A DNA stretch of 64,000 nucleotides from Chrysogorgia sp. JL179-B06 (GCA_035772405.1 JAYKKM010000003.1:450001-514000); one strand, 5' to 3'. Positions 34,441-45,907 are shown, counted from the first letter of the stretch. The notes: a model not told the origin generated them from the letters alone. Made by a program: numbers and translations.

Positions 34441-34486
34441 TCTCTCTCGTGTTTGATTCAGGCTATATAAACACAGGTGCAGGCCA

Positions 34487-35202
34487 AGGCGCGAAATAAC
34501 TGCTAGCTGGTCGCCGGTCAAGATGACCGGCCAAGTCAATTTTAGCTCGGACATGCCGCTTTTATGACCGGACAAATTATTCAGCTAACGCCTGAAAAAA
34601 AGCCTTAATTCCGTAATCGCCATCGGTAAACTCCTTCACATAAAATGCATTGCGCTTTAGCTTATATATGTTAGCCGTTGCGTTTACACGCGATACAAGA
34701 CTGAAAATGTGCGAAACCGTTGGAGCAATTTGAAAATCATTTCTATGCGGTGGTGCGAAATGAAAACTCAGCCTGTCAACATAAATGAAATGCCGATACT
34801 TTTCAGCTTTATTTTATTTAATTAGCAGTCCGGATTCATTTTATTCTATAAAGTATAGATGTTCTTTGTCAACTCCTCTCTGGAAAGTTTCAGAATTACG
34901 CGACGCTTGTTGATTAATGAAATCCGTCTGTCGTCAATAAATTCAAACAAGTTCATTGCGTGCGGCCAATCGCCTCATTTGATTGATATAGTAAAAGAAA
35001 CATAACAAACAGTTCTTGTTTTGACAGTTGCAGCCGTTCGCAATTGGATTTATTTCCACTTCGTCTTTTGAGCAATTAGTTTGTTCTTTTGCTTAATGTC
35101 ATAATGTGACCGGTCAAAATGACCGGCAAGGCGAGAGTTTTACCGGACAGCGCCTCAATTTGGCCGGACATTGTCCGTTGTCCGGCCGTTATTTCGCGCC
35201 CT
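34487..35202. mobile_element. hAT-type MITE (CCGGTCA family) with 8-bp TSD
   Basis: 716 bp bounded by perfect 8-bp repeats GCAGGCCA (34479-34486 and 35203-35210). Ends AGG(G)CGCGAAATAAC. Subterminal blocks contain inverted GGTCA-x3-TGACC motifs. No transposase. Related copies are at about 44040-44470 and 58710-59612. Confidence 0.75.
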
Positions 35203-35688
35203 GCAGGCCATTTTCTATTTTCTTAAATAGCTTTGTCAAATGCAGAAATCGCAAGGGAGAGGAATATCACCTCCAGTATTCCCATCTCATTCCCTTTTGA
35301 AGATTATGGAGAGTGATTAGTTTCATGACCTCCTGCCACCAAGACACGAGTCCAAATATAATCTTATTAGAAATAGGGACTCGTGTATTTAGTATGCGTA
35401 CAGTTTTAGGAAATCTTTTATCCCAGCAATGAGTAGTTTTAAGTAATGTTTTTTTGATGTATTATAACCACTATTATAGTATATATATAGAGACATTATA
35501 AATTATATATAATCCTTATTATAAATTATATTATATTCTAAATTATATTATTATCATAATAAAGTAAATGGTTTGAACCAGGAGTATCATGTGAAGTTGA
35601 TCGTACAGTCTTTCTCAAGACTACAACAACCTGGACGATCAACTTCACACGGCTTATATTATTATCATTGTAAATTACGTAATTCAGT

Positions 35689-36200
35689 CACTGATCTCTA
35701 AATAAAGACTGGATCGAGCAACTATTGTTCAGAAAATGAAGCCGGAAGTCCGCCATTACTAAGGGACAAACTGAGAATCCTATGAGGTTTTTTGATGGTT
35801 TATGTGCTCTAATCATCGACAAAATAAAATTATATTATATTATAAAGAGGACCAGAAAACATTTTTCAAATTACTGGGTAAAACGATTCATCGCCTACCT
35901 ACAGATTTACTGCGACTTTGGTCCCTTAGCAATGGCCGCCGTTGGCTCTAATTATCCAGTGAGAGAAGCCTGATATGAGACGTCAAATTAGGTTGAAGAT
36001 TTTATGCATTTAATGTTAACAAAGAAACTATATTGGCCAGACACTAAACCTATTTTGCTAGCGTCACAGTTTGATTTGGTTGCAAACTCGGAGTTTCTAG
36101 TGATCTTTCGTTAATTTACATTATGCAAATATGCAGGCTTCAAAATCAGCTCATCAGATACAATAGAAAGCTCAATCCAGTCTTTATTTAGAGATCAGTG
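35689..36200. mobile_element. hAT-type MITE with perfect 8-bp TSD
   Basis: 512 bp. TIR CACTGATCTCTAAATAAAG (about 35 bp), flanked by AATTCAGT at 35681-35688 and 36201-36208. It is homologous over its length to 390-892. 8-bp duplications and CA(C/G)TG ends fit hAT. No transposase. Confidence 0.8.
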
Positions 36201-36367
36201 AATTCAGTCCATTTGCTATGATGCGATTTGTTAATTATTCATTCGGGCTACGCGCCCTCGGTGAATAAGGGCTGTTTACATGATTCTGGAATAAGTTCGT
36301 AGACCTCTTCCATAATGGCACCCAAATTACTATACGAAGGATAGTATAGGTAATCGTATGATAGCGA

Positions 36368-36463
36368 GTGCAATTAAGGATTTACACCACGAGTGATATT
36401 TGAAAATTGTGCCAATTGGCACAATTTTCAAATATCACGAGTAGTGTAAATCCTTAATTGCAC
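36368..36463. repeat. 96-bp near-perfect palindrome
   Basis: GTGCAATTAAGGATTTACAC at one end and its inverse at the other, meeting at TGTGCCAATTGGCACA. Wider flanks (ATCGTATGAT / ATCATACGAT) extend the symmetry. 36210-36360 and 36470-36810 contain no gene. Confidence 0.75.
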
Positions 36464-36815
36464 GAGCAAAATCATACGATTACTCATTTATTATATGCAT
36501 GACAAAATTACGACACGTACGCTTCATCTTCTTCCAAGTCTTTAAAAACGTCTTGTTTCATTAGTTGACAACAAACATTTTCACTCTTGGTGTTCTTTGT
36601 ACTCACTTCAAAATATTTACATGGAATTTTTAATTAATAGTGCACCACAAGTCGTTGGAAAAGTCAAAACTTTCCATTGTAGAATAGGCCACCATTTTTA
36701 ATGTTATTGTCAAACTTGTTGGCAGACCTCGAAATTAGTGCCGGTCACCAGACTCGAGTGCAATAAATGATTTTATTGCACTCCTCTCAGCCAATCAGAA
36801 TCCAGTAATTTTGTC

Positions 36816-38817
36816 ATGTACATAATAATGCTCCTAATACGTCTTTATTATTATTATTATTATTATTATTTATATTATTATTTATATCAAATGAATCGCT
36901 CCGTAGCAATGCATAACATCCAGATTACTTGTAAGGAAATCTCGCAATATCTCATTAACACATATAGAAGTCCTTCTAGACTATTTATTTGTGGCGGGGG
37001 TGAGATACTGTCTCAAGAAGGTACCACTCAAGGGGACCCTTTGGCCATGCCATGGTATTCAGTCAACACATCAACCATCATCCAATCCCTGAGACTCTCA
37101 AACCCAGATGTCAAGCAAGTTTGGTTGGCTGATGACTCAGCTGGGGGAGGAACGATTCCATCGCTATATAATTGGTATCATACTCTGTGTGAAGAAGGCA
37201 TGAAGTATGGATACCATGTTAATGGTTCGAAAAGTTGGCTGATTGTTAAATCACAACTCCTGGCGTCAGAAGCTGAACGGGTGTTCGGAAGCGAGGTGAA
37301 TATAACAACTGAAGGAAGACGTCACCTGGGTGCAGTAATTGGTTCTACCAATTACAAAGAAGAGTACTGCAACGAAAAGGTCAACCGATGGAGAGAAGAA
37401 ATCGAAGCATTAAGCGTTATTGCAAAAAGTCAACCGCATTCAGCCTATGTTGCATTTACAAAAGGCTACAAATCAAAGTTTATATACTTTATGCGTACGA
37501 TAAGTTCATTCGAAGACTACGTTAACCCCATCGAGGAAGCCATTAGCGAGTTGTTTCTCCCAGCTTTGTTCGGCCAAGAAGAACCTTTGCCTGAAGAATT
37601 GCACGAAGTCATTACGTTGTCCCCTGCACAAGGAGGTTTGGGGATAGCTGTACTAAGTGAAGAAGCGCCACAACAGTACGCAGCATCGACGTCAATAACG
37701 CGTCCACATGTGGAGGCCATATTATCACAAAGCACCTTCATGCCAGCGAACACTAACGAGATAAAGAATCAGTCAATCAAGCGGGCAAATGCCAGAGCAA
37801 AAAGAGAACGCATCGACGAGTCTATCTCAGCTGATCTCCTATCGCATGTCAAACAAGCGCGGGATACAGGAGCAAGCTCATGGTTAAACGCCATACCAGT
37901 TGAAGAACAAGGCTTGACCCTCAACAAAGAAGAATTCAAGGACTCGTTAAGAATGCGTTATGACATGCCATTGTCGGAAATGCCAAGTCATTGTGTATGT
38001 GGAGACGCATTTTCTGTCAACCACGCTCTATCTTGTAAAAGAGGAGGATTTGTGGCTCGAAGGCATGACGGAGTTCGTGATTTACTGACCACGCTGCTCA
38101 GCAGAGTATGCAATAACGTAGAAGCCGAACCGAAGCTCATCCCATTGGACAATGAACAATTCCGTTTACAGTCCACCAACAGAAGCCCGGATGCGCGATT
38201 GGATATCAAAGCTGGCGAGTTTTGGGCAAGAGGAGTTACATCATTTTTTGACGTTCGTGTATCGCATGTAAACTCCAAATGTCATCAAAACAAAGCCACA
38301 TCTGTTATCTTTAAGGAACAAGAAGCCGAGAAGAAAAGAAAGTACCAACAGAGAATTTTAGATGTGGAGATGGGTACATTTACGCCTTTGGTTTTTGGAA
38401 CGAATGGAGGAATGGGGGATGAATGCCAGAAATTCCTAAAGCATCTTGCCGAGAAATTGCCTATGAAAAACGGAGAAGACTATGCAACCGTTATTACCTG
38501 GATCAGAACAAGATTGTCTTTCGAAATTTTGAAGTCCGTGCATTTATGCACGAGAGGATCTAGATCGCCATTTCGAGCGAAAGACGAACATATAGACGAG
38601 TTCAAATTAAACTCTGTTACAGCAGAGGTTTTTTAAGCGACAACGCTATTTAAAGACATTGATGCCGGACACGTACATTTAGTGAATGGCGTTTGAATCA
38701 TCACGCATTTTAGGGCTTTTAGGTGTTTTTAGTTATTAGTGAGATTTATAATTGTATATTTATATAAAGTATTTCAATAAAAATTATTATTATTATTTAT
38801 ATTATTTATATTATTTA

Positions 38818-38878
<61 letters not shown>
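36816..38878 (+). mobile_element. RLE-type LINE copy with (TTA)n ends
   Basis: The body is preceded by a short stub matching the extreme 3' end of the CR1-like LINE family (GCTCCTAATACGTCT then TTA repeats, about 36829-36890). The ORF is followed by an approximately 150-base 3' UTR (TTTCAATAAAAATTATTATT) and a (TTA)n tail to 38878. No clean target-site duplication was found. The LINE stub joined to a different LINE through a shared TTA tract suggests recombination or priming at the microsatellite. Confidence 0.6.
36890..38636 (+). CDS. 5'-truncated non-LTR retrotransposon RT with zinc knuckle and restriction-like endonuclease end
   Basis: A long open frame of about 580 meaningful residues; the preceding Tyr-rich codons are a TTA microsatellite. 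It starts inside the RT palm, has TTQGDPLAM (about 37023-37050) and a catalytic ADD in the context VWLADDSAGG (about 37125). A thumb region follows, then a knuckle C-x-C-x7-H-x3-C (about 37988-38038, CVCG...HALSC). A PD...D...FFDVRV block (38185-38260) resembles the PD-(D/E)xK restriction-like endonuclease of R2/CRE-type LINEs. Missing: the N-terminal fingers and any DNA-binding fingers. The frame has no stops, so this copy is recent or still constrained. Family assignment is inferred from motif order. Confidence 0.75.
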
Positions 38879-38879
<1 letters not shown>

Positions 38880-39159
38880 TCTCAATCAGTGCACTCGGTG
38901 TTTTTGAAAAAGAATCTTCGGTTTTTATAGAAATGTTGGAACGTTTGAACTCAGACAAGGCTCATGTTAAATATATCATTAGGAAAATCATTAATATTGC
39001 AATAAGGACGACATACTACGTTTTCTGTTCTAGAAACAAGGATTGGACGAATCCAGATTTAATGAACTTCTAGTATCTTACTTTTTATATCATATATTTA
39101 TGTAAATGTGTAGTGTAATATATAACCATTATAGTATATCAAGTAGCCAATTGTAAATT

Positions 39160-39214
39160 ACCTTTAACAGTGAGATTTGCAGTTGTAAGTATATAAAAAA
39201 ATTCAATAAAGTTT

Positions 39215-39266
<52 letters not shown>
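39160..39266 (+). mobile_element. Second 3' tail of the RLE-type LINE family
   Basis: AACAGTGAGATTTGCAGTTG, then TTCAATAAAGTTTTC and (ATT)n. This matches the 3' UTR and tail at 38735-38878, so a second, almost completely 5'-truncated copy lies just downstream. The 38880-39160 stretch between them shows nothing recognisable. Confidence 0.5.
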
Positions 39267-39784
39267 GAAAGAGGTCTATACCGGTTCTCATTCCGGAATA
39301 AAATTTCATATTGGTATTGTGTAAAGGTGGTACGAGATTTCATTCTGGAATGAAATGATGGTTGTGCCCATTTAAACCAATCAGGATTATTCTATAAGGA
39401 CAAATAAAAATAAATGTGTGGTTCCGGTTCCACCTGACCCTAAACTTTTTTGCATAGCCATTTCACTGAAATAAAAAAACAAGAAATCACAACGAAGTCA
39501 AGACTGGAAAGACAGAACGTCGATCAACACTTCGCTGTTTTCCATCTGGTAAAGTTCAACACTTACTCTTGCCAGAGGAAAGTTTGTTTTTGATTTGGCA
39601 ACTCAAAATAGCTCGCTCGCCAAATGCCAACTTTGCAATTGTCACCATTCTGGAAAAAACAAGATGTTAGCTATTCGACGGCTTAGTTGTCCAAAATGTT
39701 TCTTATATCACCATTGGCTCGGTTTCCTTTGTTCTCTACAGGTCTTTCTTTTTGATAACACGCATGGGAATCCAACGTAAAGTT

Positions 39785-39932
39785 GGGGGAGGTTTTGAAT
39801 ATTTCCAGGGGAGTGCGGGGCTGATAAATCTATTGAATTGAAATTATTCATGAGGTTGATAACTCGTTATCAACCTATAAATCCACTGACAGATTATTCA
39901 GCCCGGTACTTCCCAAAAAATATTCAAAACTG
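39785..39932. repeat. Foldback with palindromic core
   Basis: GTTTTGAATATTT near 39791 is inverse to AAATATTCAAAAC near 39920; the core is AGGTTGATAACTCGTTATCAACCT. 39270-39785 contains only a fragment of the AGACCTCTTTCAT family and unremarkable sequence. Confidence 0.6.
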
Positions 39933-40436
39933 CTCTGGCTTAAAACGTAAACAGAAATTTGATAAATTAACACAACAAAAAAACACAACATTTATTGCAC
40001 TACAACTGACATAGAAATGTAGAAACATCAATCAATATCTTTGAATGATAGTATAATAATGAATCTCATTACCGACAATCTCTCTCGCTTTTTACAATGT
40101 AAATAAGACCATGCAAAAAATCAATCACATTTAACTGTATTACCAATTCTTACCAACCTCATATTATAAAAATGTCTTCGTCTGACTCTGCCATGCTTCT
40201 GCAAAAGCATGCAGTTGATGAAAAACAATACGAACAATCTAAACATCCAAAAATTGAATACGGAGTTGAACTGGTGAATAGTGGGAAAACCCAAGAGACC
40301 GGCTATTATCATTCTGAATATTCCACATTAATTCACAGTTTTTTTGACATAAAAACGCCTTGAAAGAAACTCAGCTCGCACTACGTTTAAAAAATACAAA
40401 ATTATTTTCAGAATACCTCATGGCAATGGTGATATA

Positions 40437-40550
40437 AGGCGGTTATATACCTTAGACCTCTGTGTTTAACCGATATATCAATGCTCGGGCTTCGCCCTCG
40501 GTTTGATATATCGCTTAAACACCTCGGTCACGGTATATAACCCATACTTA
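40437..40550. repeat. Foldback hairpin with TTGATATATC arms
   Basis: GGTTATATACC...GATATATCAA and TTGATATATC...GGTATATAACC are inverse around a CGGGCTTCGCCCTCG loop. A neighbouring plus-strand frame at 40172-40363 (starts MSSSDSAMLLQKHAVDEKQY) matches nothing I know. Confidence 0.6.
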
Positions 40551-40798
40551 AAGTCCCTAATAACGCCGACCTACCTACCTAAATTTTTCAAGATGGAACC
40601 GGACCACACTTTTTTATTTGACCTAATTAGTCTTACCCAGTGGGAAGATCGAGTTTTACGCTTTCGCGCCATTTCAGTACCGGAAACACAATTCCGTGAC
40701 TTTTTAATTCATCCCGGAGTGAAACTCATTTCAGAACATGTAAACAGCTCCAAAATCACATATCTCCTCGTTGCCTCAAAATAGCCGATACTAAAACC

Positions 40799-40965
40799 AC
40801 GTTTACACTAGAGGAAAAATTTCAAGATTCGTAAATGTTTCCGAATTCGTAGGCTGTTTACAAAAACACCGATGAACCGCATACACTGCATTAAACAGCC
40901 ATACGCGGAAACAAAACGTTCCGGATTCGTGACAAATGCGGAAATGTTTCCTCTAGTGTAAACGT
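40799..40965. mobile_element. Short MITE ACGTTTACACTAGAGGAAA
   Basis: 167 bp with TIR ACGTTTACACTAGAGGAAA/TTTCCTCTAGTGTAAACGT and inner TTTCCG/CGGAAA pairs. Lies just past the stop of the MGAT4-like gene, probably in its 3' UTR or downstream. Confidence 0.7.
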
Positions 40966-40997
40966 CATGGTCATAATTCTTGCATTTCTTTGAAAGT

Positions 40998-42181
40998 TCA
41001 TTGGGACCACACAGCAATCTCTCGTATCAACAGCCATCTTGGTTTACCTTTTTTGTCTTTATTCAACTTCGTTATTGTTAAACGGATGCACTTCACTCCT
41101 GGTATCCCACCAAATGTCTTGGCGGAAGCACCAATTTTTCCTCCATCTCTTCTGCTTTCCAACAGGGTAAACGTTTCCCAATCACATCCACCGTCCTTTG
41201 CAACTCCTGAGGTCTCCAATTTTCCTTCACCAATCAAATCCTCGGGAGAAACCTCACTCCCAGTGTCGAAGAGCACTCGAAGAAATGTCAACTCCTCCAT
41301 AAATTCAATCAACACAAAATCAGAGATTTTTACATCCTTTCCCCAGAAATAACGTGGGTTTGTTGATCTGTATGGCCCATCGATGGTGTTGCTGCTAAAG
41401 ACTTCGATATTCGTGGAGATTAAACTCCGTGGATTGTTGGCGTCCTTGTACAGTCGTTTGCCGATGTATTTCGTTTTTCCTTTGTTGACATCTTCCAGTT
41501 TACGTGTTTGACCTTTAAGAGAAGACTCCATACCAACATGACGAAACAGTGGAGGGCTGTACACATCACCGGCACTATTCCCAGTCAAATGTATATCATT
41601 GAAATGTCTAAACAAAATGTCGACTGGAAAAACCCAATAGTACATTTTGAGAAACAGTGCTAGCCTGGCTATGTCTGTGCTCTTGAAAAGCACGCCAATG
41701 AATCCTCTTCTGCCAAATTGTAAGTTTGACCAATTTAAGGGATATCGCGATCGGATAAAAAATTTCATTTTGTCAAAATAACCTTGAGAAACTATAATAT
41801 CATCCTCGAGTTGCAAATAATACTTTCCAAAATTTCTGCAATATGCGAATAACAACGAGTAGTCGATGCACTGTTTTGAACGCCATTTTATACGGTCAGG
41901 TTGGTCTTTCCACAGGATAGGTAGGTCAGTAAGTTTTGGATAGTATACTTTGTCGGGTTTTATAACTTCAATCAAACCAGTTTGGACTTCCTTTGCAAAT
42001 TGCATCTTAATAAACTCTGCCGTTTTCTGGTTCTCTGACTCATCAAAGTCAGCAGAGAAGACGACAATATGGCATTGTTTTGTCTCGTTGTAGTCGAGAT
42101 AATTCACCAGCTGTTTAAGAGTGGATGACAAATATTGTGATGTAGTCCTCTTTACTGTAGGAATACCAATAACTATTTCCA
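40998..42181 (-). CDS. MGAT4: MGAT4-like GT54 N-acetylglucosaminyltransferase, catalytic last exon
   Basis: Recognised as the catalytic domain of alpha-1,3-mannosyl-glycoprotein 4-beta-N-acetylglucosaminyltransferase (GnT-IV, GT54). This Golgi type II enzyme adds beta-1,4-GlcNAc to N-glycan cores from UDP-GlcNAc. The exon starts after TTTTTTGTAG and encodes 394 residues. Near its start is the family motif VIGIPTVKR; the DxD-type metal/nucleotide motif appears as LEDDIIV (exon residues 125-131). Conserved blocks include KWRSKQCIDY, GFIGVLFK, LFRHVGMESSL and a C-terminal lectin-like beta domain ending in WLLIREIAVWSQ. NxS/T sequons occur at NET and NWS. The frame is intact. The stem and membrane anchor come from upstream exons. 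A possible AATAAA is at 40613-40618. Confidence 0.93.
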
Positions 42182-42703
42182 CTACAAAAAAGCAACATCA
42201 CAGATCATGAATTTCTAATGCAGTGAGAAATTCAGGGTTTTTTCTCAATCTATATTTTATTAAAAAATAAAAATCATGCATTTATCACACCAACATTTGA
42301 TTTCAACTAAAGAGTTGACAGAACTATTGAAATAATCAAGATTTGCATTTACAACTAATTCATATCTCATTTCATTAGGCCAGGACGCAAAGATTGTGAG
42401 TGGTACCAATATGGTATTTTTTGAGCTCTCTTTTGAGCTCTTAGTGAAATTAGTTCCGCACGAGAGCTCACAGGACGGGGGGTTCCGCTCCGCGCGTGCG
42501 GTTCCATTGACTGGAGATCGGTCTTAATGATCCACAAAATATTAATTAATTAATGCGACCTAATTTATCAATACCGTTTTTACCCTTATGCTTCTACTTC
42601 AGGACCACAGTAATTGGCGATCGCTGTTGTGGCCACCCTGTCACATGTACTATACTTGTAATATAACCTTAGTAAATAACTTTATTAATCTTTTGCACCA
42701 GTC

Positions 42704-43619
42704 AGTGGAATCCCCCCAGACCCAGGGACATGCCGGGATTAGCGCGGCTTTAGCGGGGGAATTGACCAACAATATAATGCCGCGCACTCCGGGGATTTCT
42801 ATGACATTAGCATCTAATAAAATATAGCCGGGAAATCATCGCAGTTTTAGCAGGGTTTTGTTAGCTCGCAATATATTGTGATTTACGCATATATAGAAGA
42901 GCCTCGTATATAGGGAAAAGTCCGGAATATGACATTTACAGCAGTAGCAGAGACTAAAAGAAATGCCTTACAAGTGTTTTTGTATTAAATACTAGTATAA
43001 TAGTTAATGACACAGTCTGCCTCAAATATATAGTACACTTATTACAAAAACAATGTATAATTTACTAGCAACAATCAGCGAGAACACAAGTGTGCAAACA
43101 AAAGTGGCCGGCCGAATAGAGAAATGAAAATAATCCTATTATAAGCTCTATTCTTGCAGTTATCGGATTCATAGCCACATTATTTAACAATTATTCACCA
43201 AAGTGGAGGTAAATATCCACACTAATCCACCGACACTGAAATGAATAATTGTTTTCGTATAAATACACAGGTGATCTTTTTGGAACAAATTGGCTGGCAG
43301 CCATTTTACCTAAACGCTGTAGGTGATTATCGTGAAATAATCCGAAGTAGCTTGACCAGTGTATTTATACTAAAGTCATGGTTTAATATATTCCTAATTC
43401 TTGACGATATTTTTCATTCGAAATCAATTTTTTTAATATGAGCGTACCTGTACTGCTTTCTTAAACTATTTTATCTAGTGTAGTGCCCCGGGGTCGGGGG
43501 ATGAGAGGGGTTTAGACACAAAAACATACCACGATATGCGGGGATTTAGCTTTATTTAGTTGTCAGTCGGGTCTAAATCCCCGGTCTTCCCCGGGTCTGG
43601 GGGTACGGGGGATTCCACT
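42704..43619. mobile_element. Foldback element AGTGGAATCCCCC
   Basis: 916 bp in an intron of the MGAT4-like gene: left AGTGGAATCCCCCCAGACCC, right GGGTCTGGGGGTACGGGGGATTCCACT. GGGATT(T/A)AGC-type repeats lie inside both ends. No clean target duplication or coding frame. 42200-42700 is otherwise empty. Confidence 0.6.
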
Positions 43620-43771
43620 AAATAATAATCGCTGCACATTTTAATATTTGTGGCAAAACCAAATAAATAAATATAATTCAGAAATTTGATGACGTCACAT
43701 AACACAATCATTTGCATTAACCTGAGGGCCTCAATGACAAGAACAAAAATAATATCATCCGACAACATTAC

Positions 43772-43951
43772 CAGGATATTTTGGAGGTTTTCCAACCATT
43801 AACATAACATTTTTATCAAATTTCAGTTGCTTTTGGACATGATCCAAATTTTCATCTTTTAATCCAGCCTGCACAGGTTGTTTGATACTCCAATCAGTAA
43901 ATACTTCCATAGTGTTGGTTCCTCTGCTTCCTGTTGTGAATTGATGCACAT
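43772..43951 (-). CDS. MGAT4: MGAT4-like gene, stem/catalytic-entry exon
   Basis: 180-nt exon: acceptor CTTTTTTTAG|ATGTGC, donor CCTG|GTAATG, both phase 1. Its final G completes the GTG valine codon at the start of the catalytic exon, so the protein runs directly into the VIGIPTVKR motif. The sequence before it (containing VMLMVGKPPKYP) occupies the place of the stem-to-catalytic junction of vertebrate MGAT4. The first half shows no recognisable motif, as is usual for Golgi stem regions. Confidence 0.75.
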
Positions 43952-44029
43952 CTAAAAAAAGAAAAAGTCAGATGAATTGTTTAATCGAGTGAAATGCCAA
44001 ATATTACTTGTAATATACCCAGAATCTTA

Positions 44030-44475
44030 TCCTGGCATTACCACCGCTTTGGTTTCTTTTGCGTTTTTGTTTTTGGTATTTGTTAATTGGTAATAATTAT
44101 TTAGGTAGGCGAGTCGTTTTAGGCTAAATATAGTGGGATGAAAATTTTAACTCTGTCAAATACTACCTGTATAATGAATAAAGTTTATTACTCAATATTA
44201 AGATTATATCTAGAAAACAATAAAATTTTATTTACTTTAGAAAATGATGAAAATGAAATTATCAACGATGATAACGTTGCCTGTTCACTTTTACAATGTG
44301 ATTGCTAACGTCTTGAGCGTTTAAAACATGAAACAATAAAAGCGATGTCTCGAAATAATAAAAGCGATGTCTCGAAACAAATTCGTTATTATTTGTTTCA
44401 CTGTAAGTGCATGCGAAATCAAGTTGACTGGTCATTTTGACCGGCGACCTACCGGCCGTTATTTTGTAACCTGTC
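44030..44475. mobile_element. Partial CCGGTCA-family element
   Basis: Inverse of the 58735-59110 part of the larger copy, ending TTGACCGGCGACC then GGCCGTTATTTTGTAAC. It directly abuts the AAGGG-family MITE at 44492 and, on the other side, a SINE tail. Confidence 0.5.
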
Positions 44476-44491
44476 CGTTATTTTGGTCTTA

Positions 44492-44995
44492 AAGGGACAC
44501 TCCGGCCCAAATACAAATGCAGTTCATATGAAAGATCTTACTGACTTTAGTTTATTTCCAAAGTTTCAGCATTCCTATCAATTTAGTTGAGAAGATATGG
44601 CTAGTTGAAGTTGAAAATTTGTGGATTTTGACGCCATATTGGTTTTGAAAATATGACGTCATTGAGTGATTCTTTATCGTCAGTGGAGTTGTTTTGATGG
44701 CGATCACATAGTGATAGTTATTGTGAATGGTCTTTGGACGAAAATTAGTCGAAATAAACTATTTAGTTCATCATGCAGGAAAGTAGAGGAGCTTCTTAGG
44801 CATAATACGAGACACGTCACTCAGTGACGTCATATTTGAGAAACAAAATGGCGTCGAAATTGGACAAACTCTCCAACTTCAACTAGCCACATCTTCTTAA
44901 CTAAATTGATAGGAATGCTGAAACTTTGGAAATAATCTAAAGTCAGTAAGATCTTTCATATGAACTACATTTGTATTTGGGCCGGAGTGTCCCTT
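44492..44995. mobile_element. AAGGGACACTCC-family MITE
   Basis: 504 bp, same family as 11040-11545, TIR AAGGGACACTCCGGCC, flanked by TA. Interior contains the same GAGTGATTCTTTATCG and CATGCAGGAAAGTAGAGGAG blocks. Confidence 0.8.
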
Positions 44996-45821
44996 TAAGA
45001 TGTATATATTCCAACACTCGAAATTTTCCTTCACCATAAGTCTTTAGAACATGTAGTTTAATCGAGTGAAATGCCAAATATTACTTGTAATATACAGTAC
45101 ACTCAGAATCTCATCCTGGCATTACCACCACTTTACATACAGAACTCATGACTATAGGCTCTTGGCAACGGCCTCCAATAGATAATATATAATACATATA
45201 CATATAAAACACACAATGTATAAACTATAGGTTCAATATCAAACTATTCAGTTTGAAATAAATGTTTGAACACCTTCGATTTGAAGGTTTTAAATGTACC
45301 ACTTCATTTCATTTCCGACGGCAGATCGTTCTACAACGTCGCTCCAATAGATATAGTATATAGTATATAATATACTAGAAAGTCATTTTACCTACTTTAA
45401 GTTTAACTTTGGGAACCTTGATATCGGTAGTGCTCCTTCTGGTAGAATAATTATGATCAATAAGTTTTTTTACAAAATTCTGGCACAGATCCGATTAAAC
45501 ATCATTTAACCTCCATTATATTGTGTGGTATTTCCTTCGAGTTTCCAATTCTGGCCAATTGATAATTATATCAAGAGTGTTATTCAAAGTAATAACATGG
45601 TTGTCTCAATTTCTTTTGTCTTTTCAGGTTGAATTAATAACTAAATTACCTCATTTGGATTAATTTATACAATCTAGAGGTCGTATTAGAACTAATACAA
45701 CCTTGAATGACGTCATGAGAGGGCCCTCAGGAATTTTACTCAATGACCCTCATCGAGCGGGCGGTTTAACAGCTAATACACCTCACTACCATGATATTAC
45801 TTATAATTATAATATCTTATC

Positions 45822-45861
45822 CTTCTTAACATGGCAATCCTTTGACCAACTTTTTTAGATA

Positions 45862-45907
<46 letters not shown>

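Noticed and set aside
37517..38278. Minus-strand frames opposite the RLE-type LINE
   Set aside because: Antisense of the RT coding region, no motif.
40172..40784. Two small plus-strand frames as host genes
   Set aside because: They overlap foldback repeats, have no splice or homology support and lie beside decayed sequence.
42704..43619. hAT or piggyBac assignment of the AGTGGAATCCCCC element
   Set aside because: No matching 8-bp or TTAA duplication could be found at its ends.
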